Assembly: GCA_945787925.1 (NCBI GenBank)
Contig: CALZJY010000043.1
Span: 1 to 10,328, forward strand
Direction: 5' to 3'
Length of the DNA: 10,328 nucleotides
From: an uncultured Anaerosporobacter sp.
Lineage (GTDB): Bacteria > Bacillota > Clostridia > Lachnospirales > Lachnospiraceae
In this document: positions 1-6,923 of the stretch, one piece after another
Position numbering within the stretch: position 1 is the first letter of the stretch
Layout: the number at the start of each line of letters is the position of its first letter
The notes under the pieces: model-generated
The model's database searches: none
The model's input: the letters and a program-made list of their open reading frames with translations, nothing else
Told to the model about the DNA's origin: nothing
Made by a program: the position numbers and the translations under genes

Positions 1-193
1 ATATTTGAATGAAAATTATTTTACATGGCATTGTATAAAAGGAATTGATAAAGGTTTATGTGATACGGATCGTTGCTTCTATTTAAAACTAGAGGATAAC
101 TTATATTGGTTTATATGGATGGAGAAGGTAGTTCCAACTATTGGGACTGTTGTGGAGGATTTAAGTCCCAGAAGTGATGAGATCTTATGGTAA
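1..193 (+). CDS. 3' end of an unrecognised gene (left edge)
   Basis: An open frame enters from the left edge and stops at TAA 191-193, giving about 63 visible codons. The first possible internal start is a TTG at 5 with no visible ribosome binding site, so the gene probably begins outside the window. The visible protein is rich in aromatic residues (WHCIKGIDKG, YWFIWMEKVVP) and has no membrane segment or motif I can name. A second open frame (165-284) overlaps its end and continues with protein-like sequence (YGKIYGYESYDMTKVTNF), so the natural C-terminus may lie there. Function is unknown. That the segment is coding is likely; that this frame gives the true C-terminus is doubtful. Confidence 0.5.
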   Translation, partial: YLNENYFTWHCIKGIDKGLCDTDRCFYLKLEDNLYWFIWMEKVVPTIGTVVEDLSPRSDEILW

Positions 194-284
194 GATTTAC
201 GGTTATGAATCCTATGATATGACTAAGGTCACTAATTTCCCAGTTGGTAGCTATGCTAAGCGTCTAAATTATACACAATACTAA
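165..284 (+). pseudogene. Possible frameshifted C-terminal tail of the left-edge gene
   Basis: This frame is open from 165, just after an in-frame TAA at 162-164, to TAA 282-284. It has an ATG at 177 but no convincing ribosome binding site there. Its product (RSYGKIYGYESYDM, then NFPVGSYAKRLNYTQY) has the composition of a folded soluble protein. It begins exactly where the preceding frame runs out, as expected if one indel near 175-190 split a single gene. Alternatives are a tiny overlapping gene or chance. No homologue is recognised. Confidence 0.35.
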
Positions 285-300
285 GAAAACGAGGACAAAT

Positions 301-1113
301 GTGAAGAAATACTTTACGATTGGCGAAATTTCAAAATTATTTAATATCCCGATCAAGACATTGCGTTATTATAACGAGATAGGCCTGTTAACTCCTGCGT
401 ATACGAATCCAGACAATAACTATAGATATTATTCAGTGGAACAGTTTATTATTATTATTGATATTATAAGAAATTCCAAAATGATGGGATTGTCATTGGA
501 GGAGATTCGGCACAATATCAATGCAAGATATTCTATTAGTGATAATATTCAGATTTTGGATAAACAGATTGATTCATTTGAAAATAATATCAAGAGGCTT
601 ATGAGGATTAAGGAATCTATGGAGAGTAGAAGAAAGACGTATAAGCAAATTGCGAGTATTAGTATGAATCAAGTGTATATTTCGTATGAAAAGGAACGAA
701 AATATTTGTCATATGATTATGTCTCAGAAAATATTGATGAGCAGGAGATTAATTTCAGAAAGGTCATATTAGAAGCTGGATGTTTACAGGATGAAGTATA
801 TTCAATTTTCGGCACAGGAGCAAGATATGATACCTATGTGAAAGAAGGAAAAATTATTAATCCGGACATTCGATATTATGTAGATAACGAGGAGCCGCGT
901 AGATGTAACGTGTTACCAGAAGGAAATTATGTAACAGTCGTATTTGATGATAATGCGTATAATAAGTATAAATATTATGAAATGATACTATCTTATGTGA
1001 AAAGTAATAACATAGAGGTAGTTGGTGATTTTAATGAGACATGGATTATTCCAAGGATCGGTGAAGATGGTCAGGAGACTACTGTGGTGAAGTTGGATCT
1101 AATGTGTAAGTAG
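301..1113 (+). CDS. MerR-family transcriptional regulator with GyrI-like effector domain
   Basis: This is a DNA-binding regulator of 270 residues, the length of BmrR/TipA/Mta-type MerR proteins. Residues 5-24 (FTIGEISKLFNIPIKTLRYY) are the MerR helix-turn-helix. The wing follows (NEIGLLTPAY, then NNYRYYS at 39-45), and residues 62-75 (MGLSLEEIRHNI) are the usual second helix pair. Residues 80-118 form the dimerising coiled coil. From about 125 to the end is a GyrI-like (AraC effector-binding) small-molecule domain, ending in a typical strand with WIIPRIGE. The start is GTG 301, preceded by GAGGA at 291-295 with five bases between. Such proteins usually activate promoters with an over-long spacer and often control multidrug exporters. 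No such exporter is adjacent, so target and ligand are unknown. The gene ends at its own terminator, so it is probably monocistronic. Confidence 0.9.
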   Translation: MKKYFTIGEISKLFNIPIKTLRYYNEIGLLTPAYTNPDNNYRYYSVEQFIIIIDIIRNSKMMGLSLEEIRHNINARYSISDNIQILDKQIDSFENNIKRLMRIKESMESRRKTYKQIASISMNQVYISYEKERKYLSYDYVSENIDEQEINFRKVILEAGCLQDEVYSIFGTGARYDTYVKEGKIINPDIRYYVDNEEPRRCNVLPEGNYVTVVFDDNAYNKYKYYEMILSYVKSNNIEVVGDFNETWIIPRIGEDGQETTVVKLDLMCK

Positions 1114-1134
1114 GGCGTGAAGTAAAATATAATA

Positions 1135-1171
1135 GAAAGAATAGGACCGGAAATTGATCCGTTCTTTTTTT
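1135..1171 (+). terminator. Rho-independent terminator after the MerR gene
   Basis: AGAA and GGA on the left pair with TCC and TTCT on the right around an internal bulge, with loop CCGGAAATTGA, followed by a run of seven Ts (1164-1171 area). The stem is imperfect, so this is a moderate-strength call. Its position about 20 bases after the stop codon supports it. Confidence 0.6.
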
Positions 1172-1268
1172 GTGCCTAGAAAATTTCGAAAAAAGGAGAA
1201 GTAGTATTTCATGAATACGTTTATTGTCGGAAATAATAAAACTACAAGTACTGTAGGAGGGATTGAAA

Positions 1269-1568
1269 ATGAAAAAAGATACCGAGAAGTTAGAACGTTA
1301 TTTTACATTGTTTGATGAATCAAGAGTAAGTAGTGAGGCTAGAGCTAAGTTAATTAATATTTTTTCTCAAGACATGTCCTTTGTATTAAATGGGTACAAG
1401 AAAGATGGAATTAGAGAATGGGAAAAGTTTCTAGATTTAATATTTAAAAATAATATTGATATTAAACATATGTATGAGGGATGGAATTTTAATGAGGAAA
1501 GTAAAAGATATGAAACCTCCATTTCTAATAGATATGCAATTCATTACACAGTTTACACTGGGATTTAG
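1269..1568 (+). CDS. Small NTF2/SnoaL-like protein, apparently C-terminally shortened
   Basis: The protein has 99 residues from ATG 1269. An excellent AGGAGGG (1255-1261) sits seven to eight bases upstream, so I prefer this start to the TTG at 1263. The sequence fits the first two-thirds of a small alpha+beta-barrel NTF2-like protein: N-terminal helices (EKLERYFTLFDESRVSSEAR), then DMSFVLNGYKKDGIREWEKF and a strand with HMYEGWNF. Family members are usually about 120 residues and end in two more strands. Here the end (NRYAIHYTVYTGI) looks compressed, as if short internal pieces and the last strands were lost. It may be a decayed gene, or a short variant. NTF2-like folds serve as enzymes or binding proteins; no specific role can be given. 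There is no clear own promoter, and the stop is followed by AT-rich sequence. Confidence 0.65.
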   Translation: MKKDTEKLERYFTLFDESRVSSEARAKLINIFSQDMSFVLNGYKKDGIREWEKFLDLIFKNNIDIKHMYEGWNFNEESKRYETSISNRYAIHYTVYTGI

Positions 1569-1619
1569 TTACAGAGTTAATTTTATAAATTATTTATTAT
1601 TTTAAACGAAAGTATATTG

Positions 1620-1656
1620 TATAATATCTTAAATAATGAAACAAATATAAGTGAGG
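1620..1656 (+). promoter_or_regulatory. Probable -10 box and ribosome binding site of the amidohydrolase gene
   Basis: A consensus TATAAT lies at 1620-1625, about 40 bases before the ATG at 1664. No good -35 box is visible 16-18 bases upstream (the sequence there is AT-only), so the promoter call rests on the -10 alone. GTGAGG at 1651-1656 is a suitable ribosome binding site with seven bases to the start. Confidence 0.45.
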
Positions 1657-1663
1657 TATTTTT

Positions 1664-2845
1664 ATGAACGAAATGATGAATCAAGCCAAAGCAATAAAAG
1701 AAGACTTGATTACTTTTAGAAGAACAATTCATAGCAATCCTGAAGTAGGTGAAGTGTTACCGAAAACGACATCTTATGTAATGGAGAAGTTAAAGGAATT
1801 TGGATATGAGCCACAGGAGATCTGTGAAAGTGGTATCGTTGCAACAATTGAGGGTAGTGAACCTGGAAAAACGTTTTTATTAAGAGCAGATATGGATGCA
1901 CTATCAGTAAAAGAAGAAACAGAATGTGACTTTAAGTCAGAGAATGGCGCTATGCACGCATGTGGTCACGATATGCATACTGCGATGCTGTTAGGTGCGG
2001 CCAAACTCTTAAAACAAAATCAAGATCAAATTAAGGGAACAGTAAAGTTAGTATTCCAGCCAGATGAAGAAGGATTTACTGGTGCAAAAAAAATGATAGA
2101 AGCCGGAGTGCTGAAAAATCCACAGGTAGATGCAGCCATGGCAATGCATGTTCATTCTGGAACACCTTCTAATCTTGTATTATGTGGATTAGGCACAAGC
2201 ATTGCTGGATGTAATAGATTTAGAATCGTTGTAAAAGGAACGGGAGCTCATGGAGCTATGCCAGAGCAAGGAGTAGATCCAATCAATATAGCTGCCCATA
2301 TATACTTATCCTTACAAGAAATTATTTCTAGAGAAGTCTCTGCTACGAAACCAGCCGTTTTAACCATCGGTAAATTTTCCGGAGGAGATGCACCAAACAT
2401 CATTCCTGAGGAAGTAATCATGGAAGGTACTATTAGAAGTCTAGATAAAGAAACTGGAGAATTTATCTTTAATAGAATGAACGACATCGTAGTATCTACT
2501 GCTAAGATGTTTAGAGGGGAAGCGGAACTAATCGAATTATCATCGGTACCTCCATTAACGAATAATGATGAGTTAGTAGAGGAAGTTACTTCCTATCTAA
2601 AGGACTTATTAGGCGAGAAGTCAGTAATCGTATTTAACCAAGGGGGAATGGGATCAGAAGATTTTGCTTCTTATTCCCATGAAGTACCAAGTATCTATGT
2701 TATGTTAGGTGCTGGTTCTAAGCACGAAAACCCTCTATATGGTGAAGCAATGCATAATCCAAAGGTAGTATTTAATGAAGATATTTTGGTTACAGGTGCG
2801 GCTATGCATGCATATTCAGCGATTATGTGGCTAAAAAATAATTAA
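1664..2845 (+). CDS. M20D-family metallo-amidohydrolase (N-acyl-amino-acid / hippurate hydrolase type)
   Basis: This is a cytoplasmic zinc- or manganese-dependent enzyme that hydrolyses the amide bond of N-acylated amino acids or related amides. The 393-residue length is normal for the HipO/YxeP/indole-acetyl-amino-acid-hydrolase group. The family landmarks are present in order: RRTIHSNPEVG (19-29), LLRADMDAL (72-80), and HACGHDMHT (98-106) with metal ligands Cys100 and His102. VFQPDEEG (130-137) carries the catalytic and ligand Glu135/Glu136, MHVHSG is at 161-166, and the last ligand His364 is in EAMHNPK. The dimerisation (lid) domain spans about residues 183-295 and includes GAHGAMPEQGVDP. 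The start ATG has a GTGAGG site upstream. There is no signal peptide. A strong terminator follows, so the gene is transcribed alone. Family assignment is firm; the substrate cannot be told from sequence. Confidence 0.95.
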   Translation: MNEMMNQAKAIKEDLITFRRTIHSNPEVGEVLPKTTSYVMEKLKEFGYEPQEICESGIVATIEGSEPGKTFLLRADMDALSVKEETECDFKSENGAMHACGHDMHTAMLLGAAKLLKQNQDQIKGTVKLVFQPDEEGFTGAKKMIEAGVLKNPQVDAAMAMHVHSGTPSNLVLCGLGTSIAGCNRFRIVVKGTGAHGAMPEQGVDPINIAAHIYLSLQEIISREVSATKPAVLTIGKFSGGDAPNIIPEEVIMEGTIRSLDKETGEFIFNRMNDIVVSTAKMFRGEAELIELSSVPPLTNNDELVEEVTSYLKDLLGEKSVIVFNQGGMGSEDFASYSHEVPSIYVMLGAGSKHENPLYGEAMHNPKVVFNEDILVTGAAMHAYSAIMWLKNN

Positions 2846-2873
2846 GATTCAAGAAAAAAGAATAGATAAAAAG

Positions 2874-2912
2874 AAAAGCATAGAGAAGCAAGCGTCTTGT
2901 CTATGCTTTTTT
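2874..2912 (+). terminator. Strong Rho-independent terminator after the amidohydrolase gene
   Basis: AAAAGCATAGA (2874-2884) pairs perfectly with TCTATGCTTTT (2900-2910). The stem is extended by an inner AAG/CTT after one mismatch and followed by Ts. It lies about 30 bases after the stop codon. Confidence 0.9.
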
Positions 2913-3000
2913 CTTGCATAGGAAGTTGCATGATTGGGACTAGGAAACGCATTACTTCTTTCTTTTTTGGACAAAATAACTGTACAAAGGAGATGATTAG

Positions 3001-4935
3001 ATGGGTAAGAAAATCATAAGCCAAACCATAATATTTGTGGTAATGATAGGGCTGATTGTTGGGTTTAGTGTTATATTTGGTTCGGAAAATACGCTAATCG
3101 GTGTAACGACAATCACAGCAGTATTAATGCTTTTAAGTAAGGACTTTTCCTTAAATCCACTCAGTACGGCATTGAAACTCATTTGTTTTAATGTCTTGAT
3201 GGGAATTGTTACTTTTATCGCTGCAAAAAATGTTTGGTTAGGCATACCGCTTAATTTTATATTTTTATTTGTTATGGGCTATACTCTTTCCTATAATCTG
3301 AGTTCACCAAGCTTTGTGCCATTTAATCTTCAATATGTATTTACGCTAAGCACACCGATTACCATTGCCCAGCTCCCTAAAAGATTGATAGCATTGGCGG
3401 TGGGGGCTATTTTAGTGGTTTTGGCTCAGGTTATCTTCAATAAAAATAAAATATCAAAACAAGGAAATACAGTACTAGTAGGCGTATGTTCTGGTTTGAT
3501 TGATAAATTAGCATTACTTGAAGCAGGAAAACCATTTGAAGAGTTAGAACAAAAAGTTCAGCAGGGCATAGGGAAATTTCGAAGATTTGTCTATAACAAA
3601 AGGGAGCAGGACTTTTATCTTACGAGAGAAAGCAGAATTAAGTTAGATCTATCCTTGGAACTTGAGAAGATCAATGATGCCATCAATGAATTAGCATTGC
3701 AAGAAGATGCAGTACGCATTTTAAATGATCAAGGATTTAAAGAAGACTTTATATCAGTAATAGACATTGTTAAGGGATGTCTTGAAAAGGAGGAGAATTT
3801 AAACCAACTGGACGAATCATTTAGTACTGTATTTGATAAGTATAATGCAGAACGAAATACTAGTGTATTTCAGCTAAAAGTTTTAAATTCCTTATCTTTT
3901 ATTAAGCAATCCTTATATGAGCTAAAAGAGCTTGATAAGAGCAAGTATAATGCGATCAGTAAGCATGAACCAATTCCGGCAAATTATCAGCTGAAAAACA
4001 TATATATAAAGAGTTTCCAATCCAATTCATTGAAGTTCTCATATGCATTTCGATTGGCACTTGGTATTACGATCAGTGCATTTGTTGTTGGTTTCTTTAA
4101 GATTGCAGAGGGAAGATGGATCGTTTATACGGTGAATTCATTAAGTCAGCCTTTTTATGAAAAGTCTAAGCAGAGGTTGAAAGACAGACTGCTTGCAACC
4201 ATAATTGGTGTTATCATAATAGGGATTGTGTTCTCTGTGATCAAGGGCTCTACAGCAAGAACACTGACACTTATGGTAATTAGCTATTTCTTAAGTTATA
4301 ACAGTGCATATAGATATACGACCATTAATGCAACGGTATCTGCAATCGGTGCTGCAGCCTTGTATGGAAATACCTTTGTTCTAAGCCTGGATCGAATCCT
4401 ATTCGTAGCAACTGGAGCGGTACTAGCGATACTACTCAGTAAATTTGTATTTCCATATAAAGTGGAAGATGCTAGAAAAGATCTGATTGACTTATATGAT
4501 AAGACGATTGCGAGCCAGATCGATATCGTCACTGATTTCCTACAGAAAAAGAAGACAGCGGATGAGGCAATGAAGAATGAAATACTAAGAGGCAATATGA
4601 TAGAAGAACGATTGTTGGAGAATGAGATGAATCAAGAAGATAAGAATCTTGATAAATATTTAGAAAGCCAACGTTCGATTGCAATCGGAATTGCTGATTT
4701 GTACCGTTGGATCAAACGGCATTATGTGGATACTGTTTTCCCAATGGAGGAAAAGGCAAAGATCGATCAATTACTAGCGGATAAAGAAGAAATTTCGTAT
4801 GATCGCATCGAGTCATTCATTAATAATTCAGAATCTACGTATTCACTCAGTAGCAAAATCGCTGTGATTAATTATATAGAAATCGTAACACAGATGAATC
4901 GGGTGAAACGATTGAAAGCTTCCTGTCTTATTTAA
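3001..4935 (+). CDS. FUSC-family (aromatic-acid exporter-like) integral membrane protein
   Basis: This is a membrane protein of 644 residues with the two-block architecture of the fusaric-acid-resistance/YccC/AaeB-like family. The first block of hydrophobic helices covers about residues 5-147. It is followed by a soluble, charged, helical cytoplasmic region (about 150-345). The second block (about 347-484) carries the FUSC_2 signature: RLALGITISAF, then GRWIVYTVNSLSQPFYEKSK and RLKDRLLATIIGVIIIGIV. A charged helical tail (485-644) ends the protein. Related proteins export aromatic carboxylic acids or similar small organic acids, but many members are uncharacterised, so the substrate is open. 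The start ATG has AAAGGAG at 2986-2992 with eight bases between. Terminators on both sides make this a single-gene unit. I could not identify its promoter with confidence in 2913-2985. Confidence 0.85.
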   Translation: MGKKIISQTIIFVVMIGLIVGFSVIFGSENTLIGVTTITAVLMLLSKDFSLNPLSTALKLICFNVLMGIVTFIAAKNVWLGIPLNFIFLFVMGYTLSYNLSSPSFVPFNLQYVFTLSTPITIAQLPKRLIALAVGAILVVLAQVIFNKNKISKQGNTVLVGVCSGLIDKLALLEAGKPFEELEQKVQQGIGKFRRFVYNKREQDFYLTRESRIKLDLSLELEKINDAINELALQEDAVRILNDQGFKEDFISVIDIVKGCLEKEENLNQLDESFSTVFDKYNAERNTSVFQLKVLNSLSFIKQSLYELKELDKSKYNAISKHEPIPANYQLKNIYIKSFQSNSLKFSYAFRLALGITISAFVVGFFKIAEGRWIVYTVNSLSQPFYEKSKQRLKDRLLATIIGVIIIGIVFSVIKGSTARTLTLMVISYFLSYNSAYRYTTINATVSAIGAAALYGNTFVLSLDRILFVATGAVLAILLSKFVFPYKVEDARKDLIDLYDKTIASQIDIVTDFLQKKKTADEAMKNEILRGNMIEERLLENEMNQEDKNLDKYLESQRSIAIGIADLYRWIKRHYVDTVFPMEEKAKIDQLLADKEEISYDRIESFINNSESTYSLSSKIAVINYIEIVTQMNRVKRLKASCLI

Positions 4936-4944
4936 AGGGAAAAG

Positions 4945-4985
4945 GAGAGAAGAGTGAGAAGCAAACCGTTCTTCTCTCTTTTTTT
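4945..4985 (+). terminator. Rho-independent terminator after the FUSC gene
   Basis: GAGAGAAGA (4945-4953) pairs with TCTTCTCTC (4970-4978) across a 16-base loop and is followed by seven Ts (4979-4985). It starts ten bases after the stop codon. Confidence 0.8.
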
Positions 4986-4986
4986 A

Positions 4987-5079
4987 CGCGAACAACGAGC
5001 CAAAGTCCTGCTTGCATGACCTTGGCGACTGTCGCGATAACGAGAGAAACTTGCAAAGCGTGTTTCTTCTCGTTATGGC
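4987..5079. repeat. Cluster of inverted repeats / tandem hairpins between FUSC and hscC
   Basis: Three dyads lie head to tail. Hairpin A pairs GCCAAAGTC (4999-5007) with GACCTTGGC (5018-5026), one mismatch, ten-base loop. GCGACTGTCGC (5025-5035) is an odd palindrome. Hairpin B pairs ATAACGAGAGAAAC (5037-5050) with GTTTCTTCTCGTTAT (5062-5076), a 14-bp stem with one bulged base. The two halves also resemble each other directly: CGCGAACAACGAG (4987-4999) and CGCGATAACGAG (5033-5044) each precede a loop containing CTTGCA. No T-run follows hairpin B, so it is not an ordinary terminator. It could be a dispersed palindromic element, a regulator-binding region or the 5' part of a structured RNA. The local base composition is more GC-rich than its surroundings. 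Confidence 0.6.
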
Positions 5080-5120
5080 AATGGATACGTGTTATTTATT
5101 AAAGATTTCATTTACTAAAA

Positions 5121-5149
5121 TTGGAAATTGCGTAGTTGTATAGTATAAT
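5121..5149 (+). promoter_or_regulatory. Sigma-A-type promoter of the hscC-J operon
   Basis: TTGGAA (5121-5126, four of six matches to the -35 consensus) and a perfect TATAAT (5144-5149) are separated by exactly 17 bases, about 34 bases upstream of the start codon. No CIRCE-type heat-shock operator (TTAGCACTC inverted repeat) is visible, so control by HrcA is unlikely from the sequence. Confidence 0.75.
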
Positions 5150-5182
5150 GAGAGATAATGAAATTTATAGGGGGGATTGCAA

Positions 5183-6922
5183 TTGGCGATCATCGGAATC
5201 GATTTAGGGACAACGAATAGCTTGGCAGCTGTTTGGAAAGAGGATAAGAGCGTGCTGATTCCCAATGTATTTGGAGAGTATCTTACGCCATCCGTAGTAC
5301 ATATTGATCAAAATGGAGAAATCATAGTTGGAAAGATTGCAAAGGAAAAACTAATTACAGAACCAGAGAATACTATGGCGAGTTTCAAAAGGGATATGGG
5401 AACAGATAAGGTATACACTCTTAGGAACCGGGAGTTTACTCCAACCGATTTGTCCTCCTTTGTCCTTCGTAAATTAAAGGAAGATGCAGAACAGTATCTG
5501 CAAGAAGAAATAGAAGAGGCAATCATAAGCGTGCCTGCATATTTTAATGACAATCAGCGGAGTGCTACAAAGCTTGCAGGAAGGCTGGCTGGTCTTAAGG
5601 TGGAACGTATTATAAATGAACCAAGTGCAGCAGCCCTATATACTCAGATGCAAAATAAACAGGAGGAATGCCGTTATCTTGTGGTGGACTTTGGTGGAGG
5701 AACGTTAGATATTTCCGTAGTGGATATCTTTGATGATGTAATTGAAATTGTAGCGGTAGCAGGGGATAACCATCTTGGCGGTGATGATTTTGATACACTG
5801 CTAATGGAGACATTTATTGAAAAGAATAGATTAGAGATAAAGAAGCTTACCAAACAGGAAAGGCAGAGTATCAGAAAGGAAGCAGAACGTGCAAAGATTG
5901 CATTCTCAAAAGAGAAGGAAGTTCAAATGAATGCATTTATTGGAGGTATGGAGAGGACACTTTCAATAACGGAAAAAGAATTTATCAATCTTGGAAAGGA
6001 CTTATTTATAAGGATGCAAGAGCCAATCGATAAGGCACTTCAGGATAGCCAGTTTTCCTTAGAAGAGATTGATGAAGTTATCATGGTAGGTGGTTCCTCC
6101 CATATGCCATCGGTAGTCAATTATGTACATTATATATTAAAGAAAGAACCTAAGATTAGTGCAAATCCAGATGAAGTTGTAGCGCTTGGAGTGGGAACAT
6201 ATGCCGGAATCAAGGAGCGATTTGAGGCAGTAAAGGATATTTTGATTACGGATATCTGTCCGTTTACATTAGGAGTAGGGATTGTTGATGAGTATAGTGA
6301 CGAGCTTAAGATGTCGCCTGTGATTGAACGTAACTCTACCCTTCCAGTCAGCAGAGAGCAAATGTTCAATACCATAATGCCTGGACAGACAAGGGTAAAA
6401 ATTTTCATCTGTCAGGGAGAACACCGCTATGTAAAAGATAATACGGTACTTGGAATAATGGAATTTAATGTTCCTTGCTCTAAGGATTCGATACAATATA
6501 TTCTTGTTCGATTTACCTATGATATCAATGGAATTCTTGTGGTAGATGCAAAGATTTGTTCTACTGGGGAGATTATTAACAAGTGTATCGTAGGCAAGAA
6601 TACGACGATGAATGAGGAGGAGATTACGGCTAGAGTGAAGGAATTAGAGGAGCTTAAGCTTCATCCGAGAAAGCGTGATAAGAATCGATTGATCCTTGCA
6701 AAGATAGAGCGTATTTTTGAAGAGAATGTAGGAGAAATCCGCAAATTTGCAGACTACTTAATTGATTATTATAATGCCGTCCTAGATACTCAGGATGCTA
6801 AGAGAATTGCATGGGTAAATCATCGTATGGAATATATTTTAGAACTGTTTGAAACAGAGCCAGCAAACAGGGTTATTTTTGAAGTAAGGAAATATATGCA
6901 CGATGAGGGGATGGTAGAGTAA
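5183..6922 (+). CDS. hscC: HscC-type Hsp70 chaperone
   Basis: This is an ATP-driven protein-folding chaperone of the specialised HscC branch rather than housekeeping DnaK. I choose TTG 5183 as start: GGGGGG (5170-5175) is seven bases upstream, whereas the TTG at 5177 is only one base from it. The protein has 579 residues. The actin-like ATPase shows phosphate-1 IGIDLGTTNS (4-13), FKRDMG (68-73), the VPAYFND connector, phosphate-2 VVDFGGGTLDIS (167-178), GDNHLGGDDFD (195-205) and the adenosine motif EVIMVGGSSHMP (298-309). HscC hallmarks are FGEYLTPSV (30-38), ILTDICPFTLGV (354-365) and PVIERNSTLPVSRE. The beta substrate-binding domain runs to about 470, followed by a short helical lid. The acidic GGMP-type tail of DnaK is absent, as in the 556-residue E. 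coli HscC. It is co-transcribed with a J protein one base downstream, its likely co-chaperone. Clients are unknown. Confidence 0.92.
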   Translation: MAIIGIDLGTTNSLAAVWKEDKSVLIPNVFGEYLTPSVVHIDQNGEIIVGKIAKEKLITEPENTMASFKRDMGTDKVYTLRNREFTPTDLSSFVLRKLKEDAEQYLQEEIEEAIISVPAYFNDNQRSATKLAGRLAGLKVERIINEPSAAALYTQMQNKQEECRYLVVDFGGGTLDISVVDIFDDVIEIVAVAGDNHLGGDDFDTLLMETFIEKNRLEIKKLTKQERQSIRKEAERAKIAFSKEKEVQMNAFIGGMERTLSITEKEFINLGKDLFIRMQEPIDKALQDSQFSLEEIDEVIMVGGSSHMPSVVNYVHYILKKEPKISANPDEVVALGVGTYAGIKERFEAVKDILITDICPFTLGVGIVDEYSDELKMSPVIERNSTLPVSREQMFNTIMPGQTRVKIFICQGEHRYVKDNTVLGIMEFNVPCSKDSIQYILVRFTYDINGILVVDAKICSTGEIINKCIVGKNTTMNEEEITARVKELEELKLHPRKRDKNRLILAKIERIFEENVGEIRKFADYLIDYYNAVLDTQDAKRIAWVNHRMEYILELFETEPANRVIFEVRKYMHDEGMVE

Positions 6923-6923
6923 T

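Noticed and set aside
1211..1315. 34-codon + strand frame starting MNTFIVGNNKTTSTVGG before the NTF2-like gene
   Set aside because: Its nearest GGAG is 12 bases upstream, it overlaps the better-supported gene whose own AGGAGGG lies inside it, and it matches no family I know.
2913..2985. Promoter of the FUSC gene built on TTGCAT boxes
   Set aside because: TTGCAT at 2914 and 2926 lacks an acceptable -10 box 16-18 bases downstream; the boxes are better explained as part of the post-terminator motif.
5037..5079. Hairpin B as a second terminator
   Set aside because: It lacks a T-run, and the FUSC terminator already lies immediately upstream.
5080..5182. CIRCE heat-shock operator before hscC
   Set aside because: No TTAGCACTC / GAGTGCTAA inverted repeat is present.
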